This document shows, in pieces, positions 1 to 6,272 of a DNA stretch of 19,981 nt (position 1 is the first letter of the stretch; each line of letters opens with the position of its first letter). The notes below the pieces were generated by a model. The model saw only the letters and a program-made list of their open reading frames with translations, had not been told where the DNA came from and did no database searches. Source of the stretch: CALACW01 sp002431305 (GTDB lineage: Bacteria > Bacillota > Clostridia > Oscillospirales > Acutalibacteraceae); the NCBI GenBank assembly GCA_937890355.1, contig CALACW010000005.1, positions 1 through 19,981 on the forward strand, given 5' to 3'. The position numbers were made by a program, and so were the translations under genes.

Positions 1-296
1 CGTCGGAGATAAATTCCTCCGTCGGCAAAAAAGTTATCAAGGCTCTCTGGGAGAACGATACCGACCCTGTCAAATATGTTAAGGACAATAATCTTAATCA
101 GATAAACGACAGAGATACGCTTCTCAAAGCCGTCCTTTCGGCAATCGAATCCAACCCGAAGTCCGCTGCGGATTATAAGAAGGGCAAGACAGCCGCGGCG
201 AAGGCGATAATGGGTCAGGTCATGGCGAAAACGCAGGGCAGGGGTAACCCCGTTCTCATCGGCGAAATACTTGACGAGGAGCTTAAAAAGCTTTAA
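1..296 (+). CDS. gatB: GatB C-terminal fragment (Asp/Glu-tRNA amidotransferase subunit B), 5' end outside window
   Basis: The frame that opens at base 3 is uninterrupted for 97 codons to a TAA at 294-296. It reads as the GatB/YqeY tail: 'NSSVGKKVIKALWENDTDP' near the left edge, then 'NQINDRD', 'SNPKSAADYKKGK', 'IMGQVMAKTQGRGNP' and a final 'LDEELKKL'. These are family hallmarks of the helical tRNA-binding tail of GatB, which with GatA and GatC converts misacylated Glu-tRNA(Gln) or Asp-tRNA(Asn) to the amide form in the cytoplasm. The catalytic cradle domain lies upstream, outside the window. The stop codon overlaps the next gene's ATG by one base (TAATG), so the two are probably translated from one message. 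gatCAB order upstream is expected but not visible. Confidence 0.93.
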   Translation, partial: SEINSSVGKKVIKALWENDTDPVKYVKDNNLNQINDRDTLLKAVLSAIESNPKSAADYKKGKTAAAKAIMGQVMAKTQGRGNPVLIGEILDEELKKL

Positions 297-862
297 TGGC
301 GTTTATGGAATTTATAAAATCCGATATATTTGTCCGAATAGTCGGATTTATCGGAATTGTTCTTACGTTTATCGCTTTTCAGAGCAATAAGCATAAAAAT
401 ATCGTGCTTATTAAACTTACGTCGGAATTTATATTCGGCATACAGTACCTGCTTGTCGGCGCGTATACCGGGTGTGTGCTTAACGTGCTCGGCTCCGTCA
501 GAAATTTTACGTATTTAAAGCTTGACGAAAAGGGAAAAAGCACGCATATTGCAATGTTTATATTTATGGCTGTATTTACCGTCTCGGCAATTCTCACGTG
601 GGACGGATGGCTATCGATATTTCCGCTTATCGGAAAACTCTTTTCGACCGCCGCGTATTCGATGAAAAATCCGAGAAAAATCAGATTTTTAAACGTTCCG
701 ACGGCGATAATGTGGGTAGTTTACAATGTTACGTTCCATATGTGGGAGGCACTGTTTGCCGACTCGATGAGCCTTGTTTCCGTCGCAATCGCGATATACA
801 GATTCGATATAAAGCCCTATCTTGCGAAAAAGAAAGAAAGAGCGGAGAACTCTGCTTCTTGA
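296..862 (+). CDS. YgjV-like integral membrane protein
   Basis: A 188-residue hydrophobic protein with about five to six predicted membrane segments (roughly residues 11-29, 36-57, 84-102, 105-121, 133-151 and 153-169) and a basic cytoplasmic tail (KKKER). The segment 'FQSNKHKNIVLIK' followed by 'LLVGAYTGCVLNVLGSVRN' matches the pattern of the YgjV inner membrane family, in which an 'R-N' pair follows the second helix. The biochemical role of the family is unknown to me. The start ATG overlaps the gatB stop, and GAGGAG about 15 bases upstream could serve as ribosome site. A second ATG three codons in is an alternative start. The stop TGA (860-862) lies inside the -35 box of the fba promoter. 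Confidence 0.8.
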   Translation: MAFMEFIKSDIFVRIVGFIGIVLTFIAFQSNKHKNIVLIKLTSEFIFGIQYLLVGAYTGCVLNVLGSVRNFTYLKLDEKGKSTHIAMFIFMAVFTVSAILTWDGWLSIFPLIGKLFSTAAYSMKNPRKIRFLNVPTAIMWVVYNVTFHMWEALFADSMSLVSVAIAIYRFDIKPYLAKKKERAENSAS

Positions 863-887
863 CAAACTTATTTAGGGCGTATATAAT
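859..887 (+). promoter_or_regulatory. Consensus sigma-A promoter of fba
   Basis: TTGACA (859-864), a 17-base spacer and TATAAT (882-887), a perfect match to both hexamers at ideal spacing. Initiation is expected near 893-894, giving a leader of about 35 bases before the fba ATG. The -35 box overlaps the stop codon of the upstream membrane protein gene, so fba is set up as its own, strongly expressed unit. Confidence 0.9.
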
Positions 888-914
888 GTTAATTGTAGAA
901 AATTTTTAATATTT

Positions 915-919
915 AGGAG
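915..919 (+). promoter_or_regulatory. Ribosome binding site that fixes the fba start
   Basis: AGGAG ends at 919, eight bases before the ATG at 928. It overlaps the in-frame GTG at 919, which therefore cannot be the start even though it would lengthen the protein by three residues. Confidence 0.85.
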
Positions 920-927
920 TGTTAAAT

Positions 928-1863
928 ATGCCGCTTGTAACAACAACGGAAATGTTCAAAAAAGCATACGAGGGCGGTTATGCCATCGGCGCTTTCAATG
1001 TTAATAACATGGAGATCGTCCAGGGTATCACCGAGGCCGCAGCAGAGCTCAAAGCTCCCCTTATCCTTCAGGTTTCCGCAGGCGCGAGAAAGTACGCTAA
1101 CCATACGTACCTTACCAAGCTCGTCGAAGCCGCCGTTATCGAAACCGGTCTCCCCATCGCTCTTCACCTTGACCACGGCGCGGATTTCGACATCTGCAAG
1201 AGCTGTATCGACGGCGGTTTTACATCCGTTATGATTGACGGTTCTCATCATCCTTATGAGGAAAACGTTGCTCTTACCGCTAAGGTTGTTGAGTACGCTC
1301 ACGCTCACGGCGTTGTCGTTGAGGGCGAGCTCGGTCAGCTTGCAGGTATCGAGGACGACGTTAACGTTTCCGACGAAAACGCCTGCTACACCAGACCCGA
1401 AGAGGTACAGGATTTCGTAGGGAGAACAGGCGTTGACTCGCTCGCTATCGCTATCGGAACCTCTCACGGTGCATACAAATTCAAACCCGGTCAGGATCCC
1501 AAGCTTCGTCTTGATATACTTGAAGAAGTCGGCAAGAGACTTCCCGGATTCCCCATCGTTCTCCACGGCGCTTCTTCCGTTCCTCAGGAGTTTGTTAAGG
1601 AAATCAACACCTACGGCGGAAACATGCCCAACGCTATCGGCATTCCCGAGTCCGAGCTTGCTAAGGCCGCTAAGATGGCTGTCTGCAAGATCAACATTGA
1701 CTCCGACCTCCGTCTTGCAATGACCGCTTCCATCCGTAAGCACTTCGCAGAGCATCCCGATCATTTTGATCCCCGTCAGTATCTCGCTCCCGCCAGAACC
1801 GCAATCAAGGACATGGTAGAGCATAAGATTAATGATGTTCTCGGCTGTGCAGGTAAAGTGTAA
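928..1863 (+). CDS. fba: Class II fructose-1,6-bisphosphate aldolase
   Basis: A 311-residue cytoplasmic zinc enzyme of glycolysis and gluconeogenesis that cleaves fructose 1,6-bisphosphate to dihydroxyacetone phosphate and glyceraldehyde 3-phosphate. The N-terminus 'MPLVTTTEMFKKAYEGGYA' and 'GAFNVNNMEI' is typical of the family. Visible active-site elements are D82-H83 in 'HLDHGADFD' (catalytic Asp and zinc His), E134 in 'VEGELG', H180 in 'GTSHGAYKF' and H213 in 'VLHGASSVP' (zinc ligands and phosphate loop), and 'NIDSD' at 257-261 (substrate binding). Length fits the family. The gene is monocistronic by context: its own consensus promoter in front and hairpins behind it. Codon use is strongly biased (CTT, GTT, CCC), as expected for a highly expressed gene. 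Confidence 0.96.
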   Translation: MPLVTTTEMFKKAYEGGYAIGAFNVNNMEIVQGITEAAAELKAPLILQVSAGARKYANHTYLTKLVEAAVIETGLPIALHLDHGADFDICKSCIDGGFTSVMIDGSHHPYEENVALTAKVVEYAHAHGVVVEGELGQLAGIEDDVNVSDENACYTRPEEVQDFVGRTGVDSLAIAIGTSHGAYKFKPGQDPKLRLDILEEVGKRLPGFPIVLHGASSVPQEFVKEINTYGGNMPNAIGIPESELAKAAKMAVCKINIDSDLRLAMTASIRKHFAEHPDHFDPRQYLAPARTAIKDMVEHKINDVLGCAGKV

Positions 1864-2003
1864 GAGCGGAACCGTCCCTTTCGGCGCATAAAGAATTTTT
1901 ATCGTCTCGCAGAACCTGTGTACAAACGTCGCCGATATAAAATCCTTTCTGCATCCGAAATCATCCGGTTCGGTTGGTTTGATATTAATTGAATAAATAA
2001 AAC

Positions 2004-2038
2004 ACGGAGTCGACGTAAATGCCGGCTCCGTATATTTT
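2004..2038 (+). terminator. Hairpin, possible fba terminator
   Basis: ACGGAGTCG (2004-2012) pairs with CGGCTCCGT (2023-2031) over nine positions with one G-T wobble and a ten-base loop, followed by ATATTTT. It is the best hairpin after fba but lies 140 bases beyond the stop and the T run is imperfect. A weaker CCGAA/TTCGG hairpin at 1955-1973 lies between. The rest of 1864-2003 shows no gene. Confidence 0.45.
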
Positions 2039-2067
2039 GCGATTTATGTAATATGCGTTTGTAGTTA

Positions 2068-2096
2068 TTGACAAATCGGGGATAAATGTCTATAAT
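2068..2096 (+). promoter_or_regulatory. Consensus sigma-A promoter of an orphan small RNA
   Basis: TTGACA (2068-2073), 17-base spacer, TATAAT (2091-2096): perfect hexamers at ideal spacing. No protein gene follows in this direction for almost 700 bases, and a strong intrinsic terminator lies about 90 bases downstream. Confidence 0.85.
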
Positions 2097-2102
2097 AAAA
2101 AT

Positions 2103-2189
2103 ACAGGGAGTTACCCGATAGACGGTTTATCCCTGAGTTTTTAGTTGAAAAATAACTGCCGGTTTGGAATATGGGGCGGTTATTTTTTT
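2103..2189 (+). ncRNA. Putative small non-coding RNA, about 87 nt
   Basis: Predicted start about seven bases after the TATAAT box, predicted end in the T run at 2183-2189. Two structural blocks are visible. The 5' hairpin pairs CAGGGA (2104-2109) with TCCCTG (2130-2135), with an inner ACC/GGT pairing (2113-2115 with 2124-2126) around an eight-base loop, CGATAGAC. The 3' hairpin is the terminator. The two are joined by a mostly unstructured AU-rich linker (2136-2148). No open frame with a ribosome site lies inside. I do not recognise it as tmRNA, SRP RNA, 6S RNA, RNase P RNA or a known riboswitch. It could be a trans-acting regulatory RNA or a leader whose target gene has been lost. Confidence 0.6.
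2151..2189 (+). terminator. Intrinsic terminator of the small RNA
   Basis: AATAACTGCC (2151-2160) pairs with GGCGGTTATT (2175-2184) over ten positions with one G-T wobble, and the A run before and T run after can extend the stem. Seven T residues (2183-2189) follow the GC core. Confidence 0.8.
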
Positions 2190-2208
2190 ATAAATGGTGA
2201 ATACAATG

Positions 2209-2245
2209 AACAAAACGGAGTCGAGAAAACCGACTCCGTTTTGTT
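2209..2245. terminator. 15-bp perfect hairpin, likely bidirectional terminator
   Basis: Arms 2209-2223 and 2231-2245 are exact reverse complements with a seven-base loop, AGAAAAC. The GC core CGGAGTCG/CGACTCCG is followed by TTTTGTT on either strand. It shares its core with the hairpin at 2004-2031 and insulates the small-RNA unit from what follows. Confidence 0.65.
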
Positions 2246-2289
2246 GTTGCAATTTTAATGATAAATAATAATTTATCGCTTTGAAGCGC

Positions 2290-2463
2290 AAACATTCTTT
2301 ATGTAGGGGAAGATATCATCTTCCCGCATGAGACTGACGTGTTTATAAATAATAACAATGCGTCAGCAATATGAAATCTGCGGGTTTACGAGGGCAAAAT
2401 CATACTTTAAAATTTCTGCCTTTACCCCGGGAAGACAATGTCTTCCCCTACATATTTTGTTTA
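2290..2463 (-). repeat. Inverted-repeat element, copy 1 (MITE-like), reverse orientation
   Basis: About 174 bp, related along its whole length to the reverse complement of the copies at 11458 and 16563. Its right end carries the hairpin GGGAAGACAATGTCTTCCC, its left end the variant GGGAAGATATCATCTTCCC. The right edge has the TA dinucleotide seen at the other copies; the left edge (CGCAAACATTC) does not, so that edge has probably drifted. It ends 14 bases short of the stop codon of the DUF951 gene. It carries no transposase. Confidence 0.85.
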
Positions 2464-2477
2464 TGCCTTATAATAAA

Positions 2478-2657
2478 TTATTGTTTTGTTATTTTCTTTA
2501 TATTTTTTTCCGCCTTTGAACGGGGGAGCATGATTTCATGTCCGCAGTTTCGGCATTTTATTTTAAAGTCCATTCCCACTCTTAACAGCAGAAATTCCTT
2601 ACAGCCGCAGGGATGCGGTTTTTTCATTTCCAAAATATCTCCTACATGTACGTCCAT
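2478..2657 (-). CDS. DUF951 family small protein
   Basis: A 59-residue protein of the DUF951 family, common in Firmicutes: 'DVHVGDILEMKKPHPCG', 'FKIKCRNCGHEIMLPRSK' and a basic C-terminus. Four cysteines (C17, C19, C35, C38) suggest a metal-binding or ribbon-like fold; this is inference. The family has no defined function that I know of. I chose the ATG at 2657 over an in-frame GTG nine codons upstream because AAGGGGTG (2663-2670) sits just before this ATG. The gene diverges from the S1-domain gene, and its 3' end abuts repeat copy 1, so any terminator would have to lie in or beyond that element. Confidence 0.85.
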   Translation of the reverse strand: MDVHVGDILEMKKPHPCGCKEFLLLRVGMDFKIKCRNCGHEIMLPRSKAEKNIKKITKQ

Positions 2658-2662
2658 CGTAT

Positions 2663-2670
2663 CACCCCTT
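2663..2670 (-). promoter_or_regulatory. Ribosome binding site deciding the DUF951 start
   Basis: On the minus strand AAGGGGTG lies five bases before the ATG at 2657 and inside the coding frame that would begin at the upstream GTG. Its strength and spacing favour the shorter protein. Confidence 0.75.
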
Positions 2671-2690
2671 TTTAATTTTAACACAATATG

Positions 2691-2754
2691 CTTCGTAAGT
2701 GAAGCCCCTTATTGTGATATATTATCAAAAATTTACATATACATTATTACGAAG
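2691..2754. promoter_or_regulatory. Separated inverted repeat in a divergent promoter region
   Basis: CTTCGTAA (2691-2698) and TTACGAAG (2747-2754) are exact reverse complements, 48 bases apart, in the AT-rich space between the divergent DUF951 and S1-domain genes. They could be paired operator half-sites or chance. I could not assign clear -35/-10 boxes for either gene here. Confidence 0.3.
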
Positions 2755-2784
2755 TTTAAGGTTATTAAGAAAGGGAGTTTATAT

Positions 2785-3696
2785 ATGAGTGTTTACAAGC
2801 CCGAGGGCGAAAACGGCAGACCTTCGTGTTATACGCCCGGTGCGCTCAGAGACGCAATGGCTAATTCAGGGATTTTGTCGTCCCGCGTAATTTTGTGCGA
2901 CGCTCAGCACAATCTGCACGTCGATTTAGGATGTATGCGCGGAATTATTCCGCGTGAGGACTGTGCCGAGGGTATACGCGAGGGAACGGCGCGGGATATT
3001 GCAATTATTTCAAGAGTCAATAAAATCGTATGTTTTAAAGTCGTTGATATAACGGAGGATTCCGAAAACGGGCGCTATGCTCTGTTAAGCCGTCGGCTTG
3101 CTCAGGACGAGTGCCGTGAAAAATACATAAATAATCTGCACCCCGGCGACGTTATCGGCGCAAAGGTCACGCACCTGGAGCCGTTCGGCGCATTCTGTGA
3201 CATAGGATGCGGAATTTCTGCGCTGCTTCCCATCGACGGCATATCCGTGTCGAGGATTCCGCACCCGGATGTACGCCTGAGGGTGAATCAGAACATAAAG
3301 ACCGTTGTCAAAAGTGTTGATTCCGACGGACGTGTTCTGCTCTCTCACAAGGAACTGCTCGGCACATGGAGCGAAAACGCCTCTCTCTTTTGTGTCGGCG
3401 AGACCGTACCCGGAATAATACGTTCCGTCGAGGACTACGGAATTTTCGTCGAGCTTACGCCTAATTTTGCGGGGCTTGCGGAGAGAACCCCGGGAGTCAA
3501 AGAGGGCATGCATGCCGGCGTCTTTATAAAGAGCATTATCCCCGAAAAAATGAAAGTTAAATTAATAATCGTCGACAGCTTTTCGGGTGAAAATATCAAT
3601 ACCGATACGCGTTATTTCTTTGAAGGGGAGCATATGGATTCGTTTACATACTCTCCGATAGGGTCATATAAATTAATACAAACGATATTTAAATAA
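2785..3696 (+). CDS. S1-domain RNA-binding protein (ribosomal protein S1-like)
   Basis: A 303-residue cytoplasmic protein made of three S1-type OB-fold repeats. The first is degenerate (about residues 28-106, ending 'GRYALLSRRLAQDEC'). The second (118-190) is canonical: 'GDVIGAKVTHLEPFGAFCDI', then a 'VLLSHKELLGTW' end. The third (202-265) reads 'GETVPGIIRSVEDYGIFVEL'. Proteins of this kind bind single-stranded RNA; whether this one is ribosome-associated is unknown, and it is shorter than true S1. The start at 2785 is preceded by AAGGGAG (2771-2777). The frame stays open about 138 codons upstream, but that part runs through the repeat element and antisense to the DUF951 gene and is not coding. 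It converges with the next gene on a shared terminator. Confidence 0.85.
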   Translation: MSVYKPEGENGRPSCYTPGALRDAMANSGILSSRVILCDAQHNLHVDLGCMRGIIPREDCAEGIREGTARDIAIISRVNKIVCFKVVDITEDSENGRYALLSRRLAQDECREKYINNLHPGDVIGAKVTHLEPFGAFCDIGCGISALLPIDGISVSRIPHPDVRLRVNQNIKTVVKSVDSDGRVLLSHKELLGTWSENASLFCVGETVPGIIRSVEDYGIFVELTPNFAGLAERTPGVKEGMHAGVFIKSIIPEKMKVKLIIVDSFSGENINTDTRYFFEGEHMDSFTYSPIGSYKLIQTIFK

Positions 3697-3700
3697 AAAA

Positions 3701-3733
3701 TCTCCGGCAGAGTGAAAAAATATCTGCCGGAGA
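3701..3733. terminator. Bidirectional intrinsic terminator between convergent genes
   Basis: An 11-bp perfect stem, TCTCCGGCAGA (3701-3711) with TCTGCCGGAGA (3723-3733). On the minus strand it is followed by TTTTTTATTT, serving the dockerin gene; on the plus strand by AATATTTTATTTT, serving the S1-domain gene. Confidence 0.85.
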
Positions 3734-3753
3734 AATATTTTATTTTAATCTGA

Positions 3754-4608
3754 TTACATTACAGCGTAACTGCTTATGTCGAAAATCGAAGAATCAACGT
3801 TACCCGAGAACGATTTAAATGTTATAGTCGTATCGACGGTGATTTTCGTTTTGTCGGCGTTTACTGTTCCGCCCTCGAACGAGAGAAGTCTGCCCATATA
3901 GTCAACATAATAAGCCGAATAGAATCCGTCGTCCGTCGTCTTGGAATAGCGCAGAGCGTCCTTTCCGTCGTCGGTTTTCGCTTCGCTTATCTCGTCAAAA
4001 TCGACTACGAAAAGTTTTGCCATCTGAGCCATCATGCCCGAAATATCCATATCCTCGCCCATATCCTTCAGCATGTTGTCGGGGATTGCAAGAGCGCTTT
4101 TTCCGGCGGGATCTACGGCATAGAATTTTTTATCAACGATAAGAACACCGCTGATTGTGCCTAAATTGAGCATATCGCCGATGTCCATATAAATGTTTTC
4201 TCCGCTTACTATCATGTTTAAATCCATGCTGACGCCCTCGGCCTTCATGGACGCGTCCATGCTGTAAGTGTTTCTCGAAAATGCGCCGACAGCGTTCGGA
4301 ACTCCGTTTGCGTCAAATCCGATATCGAAATTCTGAAGTTTAGCCGCAACTCTGAGTATGGTTCTTGCGTCGGCGGCGGTGAGTTTTCCGTTGCCGTCGG
4401 TGTCGTAAGAGTTGACGTCGTAGTTGTTTGCTTCGAGCTTTGACGCTGCTCTTAATGCAAGTCTTGCGTCTGAGGCGGTAATTTTTTTATTTGAATCGAG
4501 GTCTCCCATTATAATGTCTTTTGCCGCGACTCCTGAGGCGGCGAATGCGGGTACGCACAGCGCAAGGAGCATAACAAACGAGAGAATGACTGCGGTTATT
4601 TTTTTCAT
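3754..4608 (-). CDS. Secreted protein with N-terminal dockerin module
   Basis: A 284-residue exported protein. Residues 1-24 form a signal peptide (MKK, hydrophobic core, AFA-A cleavage). Residues 32-92 are a type I dockerin with two calcium-loop plus helix repeats: 'GDLDSNKKITASDARLALR' and 'YDTDGNGKLTAADARTILR'. Residues 103-284 are an uncharacterised beta-rich domain ('MDASMKAEGVSMDLNMIVSG', 'ENIYMDIGDML', 'VDTTITFKSFSG') whose rhythm recalls LolA/LppX-type lipid-carrier folds; that is only a resemblance. Dockerins bind cohesins and are usually C-terminal, so this placement is unusual. Upstream AAAGGA and a good promoter indicate a single-gene unit. No lipobox cysteine is present. Confidence 0.8.
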   Translation of the reverse strand: MKKITAVILSFVMLLALCVPAFAASGVAAKDIIMGDLDSNKKITASDARLALRAASKLEANNYDVNSYDTDGNGKLTAADARTILRVAAKLQNFDIGFDANGVPNAVGAFSRNTYSMDASMKAEGVSMDLNMIVSGENIYMDIGDMLNLGTISGVLIVDKKFYAVDPAGKSALAIPDNMLKDMGEDMDISGMMAQMAKLFVVDFDEISEAKTDDGKDALRYSKTTDDGFYSAYYVDYMGRLLSFEGGTVNADKTKITVDTTITFKSFSGNVDSSIFDISSYAVM

Positions 4609-4644
4609 AGCAACAAAATTCCTTTCATGTTTTTTTGCATTTTT

Positions 4645-4673
4645 ATTTTAGCATATAAAAATATTATATTCAA
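4645..4673 (-). promoter_or_regulatory. Promoter of the N-terminal dockerin gene
   Basis: Read on the minus strand: TTGAAT (4668-4673), 17-base spacer, TAAAAT (4645-4650). This gives a leader of about 30 bases before the ATG at 4608. Confidence 0.7.
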
Positions 4674-4676
4674 GTG

Positions 4677-4715
4677 AAAAAAATCGGAAGCCGTGCGTTT
4701 TATACAGGCTTCCGA
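4677..4715 (-). terminator. Intrinsic terminator of the LRR protein gene
   Basis: On the minus strand a 9-bp perfect stem (TCGGAAGCC/GGCTTCCGA, 4684-4692 with 4707-4715) is followed by seven T residues (4677-4683). It sits 11 bases after the LRR gene stop and just upstream of the next promoter. Confidence 0.85.
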
Positions 4716-4725
4716 ATAATATTAA

Positions 4726-5781
4726 TTATTTCTTTTTATTAGCGGCTTTTTTAGCTTTCTTGGCTTCTTTTCTTGCCTGTTCGGCTTCTCGAGCCTTTTT
4801 TGCCTCTTCGGGATGTTCCTTAGCGTATTCTTCAATAGCCTTGTCGCGTCTTCTGTGTGATTTTTTTACATAGAAGAACAGTAGAATGCAGAATGCGATA
4901 ATTAAAACAAATATTATGCTTAAACTTACAGCCGCGCCGGTGTCGTCGACGGGAGGAATGTCATGGTTTTCTTTGATTTCGAGAATTCCGCACTTTGTGC
5001 AGGTTCTGAACTCATAACCCGTGTAGGAATCGGAAGCGACTCTGACGACAGCCCATTCGCCGTCGTGCTCGCAGGTTTCGGCGTTTTTAATATTGATTTT
5101 AGCCTCTGATGCATATTTTTTTGCGGTGTCCGAGGATGAAATGAGCGTGAATCCGTTTTCGGGCGAAACAATGTTGCCGTCCTGGAATACGCCGAACGCA
5201 TGGTCGCCGAGCTCTGTAACGGAATCGGGGAGAGTTACGTTTTTAAGAGAAGTGCAGTTGAAGAACGCGCCTCTGTCGACTGTTTTGAGTTTTTCGCTGA
5301 GTCTTATGCTCTTTAACGCGGGGCAGTCCTTAAATGCGATTGCGCCGATAGTCTCAACCTCGTCGAACATATAAACGCTCTCAAGATTCGTGCACTCGTA
5401 GAAAGCGGACGCACCGATATTCTTAACGCCCTTGCCGAGGATAACGTATTTAATGTTATCGCAGTTTGCGAATGCCGCCGTGCCGATATCCGTAACGGAA
5501 TCGGGGAAAACCACGTCGCCGATATCCTCGTTATTCTTAAACGCGTCGTCGGATATCGTCGTAACGGGTATATCGTCGATAGCGTCGGGAATATCTATCG
5601 TCTCGGGAGTTTCGGAGTCCGAATTGTAACCGGTGATGATTATGTAAGACTCGTCCTCGGACTTCGTGTATCTGAAGTTACCGTAGTCCTCCGCGAATGC
5701 CGTAACCGCGCATAAAACGACGAGCGAAGCAAGACACGATAAGAAAACGAGCAGCTTTCTGATATTAGATGATGATGACAT
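4726..5781 (-). CDS. BspA-like leucine-rich-repeat surface protein with C-terminal membrane anchor
   Basis: A 351-residue protein. Residues 1-30 are a signal peptide ending in 'AFA'. Residues about 70-195 hold five LRR_5 (BspA/TpLRR) repeats of the form 'LP.SVT.IG..AF..C..L..V' (for example 'FPDSVTDIGTAAFANCDNI', 'LPDSVTELGDHAF'). Four cysteines fall at about 129-176 inside the repeats and three (C237, C261, C264) in a small cysteine module before the anchor. A single membrane helix spans about 283-305, and the tail (306-351) is very rich in K, E and A and probably helical and cytoplasmic. There is no LPXTG motif; anchoring is by the helix. Such proteins often mediate adhesion, but the ligand here is unknown. 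Start supported by GGAGTG eight bases upstream. Confidence 0.85.
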   Translation of the reverse strand: MSSSSNIRKLLVFLSCLASLVVLCAVTAFAEDYGNFRYTKSEDESYIIITGYNSDSETPETIDIPDAIDDIPVTTISDDAFKNNEDIGDVVFPDSVTDIGTAAFANCDNIKYVILGKGVKNIGASAFYECTNLESVYMFDEVETIGAIAFKDCPALKSIRLSEKLKTVDRGAFFNCTSLKNVTLPDSVTELGDHAFGVFQDGNIVSPENGFTLISSSDTAKKYASEAKINIKNAETCEHDGEWAVVRVASDSYTGYEFRTCTKCGILEIKENHDIPPVDDTGAAVSLSIIFVLIIAFCILLFFYVKKSHRRRDKAIEEYAKEHPEEAKKAREAEQARKEAKKAKKAANKKK

Positions 5782-5810
5782 AAAATCACTCCGTATGCAT
5801 TAATATTGAT

Positions 5811-5839
5811 ATTATAAATAAAATAAGTTGCAAAGTCAA
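5811..5839 (-). promoter_or_regulatory. Promoter of the LRR protein gene
   Basis: Minus strand: TTGACT (5834-5839), 17-base spacer, TATAAT (5811-5816). Near-consensus; start of RNA expected about 25 bases before the ATG at 5781. Confidence 0.85.
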
Positions 5840-5908
5840 TAATTTCATGCAATTTTAACAGAATACAAACGAATAAAAATTCAATTTGAAAAAAATTTTT
5901 AAAGATTA

Positions 5909-5936
5909 TTGACATAACGAAAAAAGTGTGTATAAT
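5909..5936 (+). promoter_or_regulatory. Promoter of the T-box/trpB unit
   Basis: TTGACA (5909-5914), 16-base spacer, TATAAT (5931-5936). It diverges from the LRR promoter about 70 bases away. The RNA would start near 5943 and run straight into the T-box stem I. Confidence 0.85.
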
Positions 5937-5942
5937 TCAAAG

Positions 5943-6238
5943 TATAAACCGTTGAATAAGAGTGAGTAGCATATATATTCGGCGTTCAGAGAGTCCCGGA
6001 CGGTGGAAGCGGGGCGGTCAGAGTGTATGCGAATGGGCTTATGAGGGCGAGCGGAAATCCGAGTTTTTTTAATTCGCGGACGGTAGGCGAGACGGAGCGG
6101 ACTCTCCGTTATAAAAGGTCGGTATGTGACAGCATACGCAGAGCGGGCGGTATATCCGTCAAGCCGAGTGGCACCGCAGGAACTTTATCTCCTGTCCCGG
6201 CAGTTATTTTTGAGTAACTGCGGGACGGGAGTTTTTTT
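5943..6238 (+). promoter_or_regulatory. T-box leader, tRNA-Trp specific (UGG specifier)
   Basis: A leader of about 295 bases that senses uncharged tRNA and controls termination before trpB. Stem I: ATAAG (5956-5960) pairs with CTTAT (6038-6042) at the base. Above the specifier loop, GCATATA (5969-5975) pairs with TGTATGC (6024-6030). The AG-bulge motif AGAGAG is at 5988-5993 and the distal loop GGTGGAAG at 6002-6009. The specifier loop reads GAA-TGG, placing the Trp codon at 6034-6036. The T-box bulge UGGC (6169-6172) can pair with the tRNA 3' end; its C fits the G discriminator base expected in bacterial tRNA-Trp. The antiterminator uses GCCG (6163-6166) with CGGC (6198-6201) and CAGG (6177-6180) with CCTG (6191-6194), mutually exclusive with the terminator. 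Confidence 0.92.
6189..6238 (+). terminator. T-box-controlled terminator
   Basis: A long stem from CTCCTGTCCCG-GCAGTTA (6189-6206) and TAACTGC-GGGACGGGAG (6215-6231) with one bulged G and one wobble, followed by seven T residues (6232-6238). Its 5' arm contains the 3' half of the antiterminator, the usual T-box switch. Confidence 0.9.
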
Positions 6239-6272
6239 AGTCCCGCAGACAGATGAAAGGAAGTAAAAGAAA

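Noticed and set aside
922..1824. 300-codon open frame antisense to fba
   Set aside because: It lies wholly opposite a certain gene with strongly biased codons, has no ribosome site and shows no recognisable domain; it is a by-product of fba codon use.
2103..2189. Small RNA as 6S RNA, SRP RNA, tmRNA or a known riboswitch
   Set aside because: Length, conserved loop sequences and overall fold that I know for these families are not present; a covariance-model search would be decisive.
2371..2784. In-frame upstream extension of the S1-domain gene
   Set aside because: This part runs through repeat copy 1 and antisense to the DUF951 gene; a good ribosome site sits directly before the ATG at 2785.
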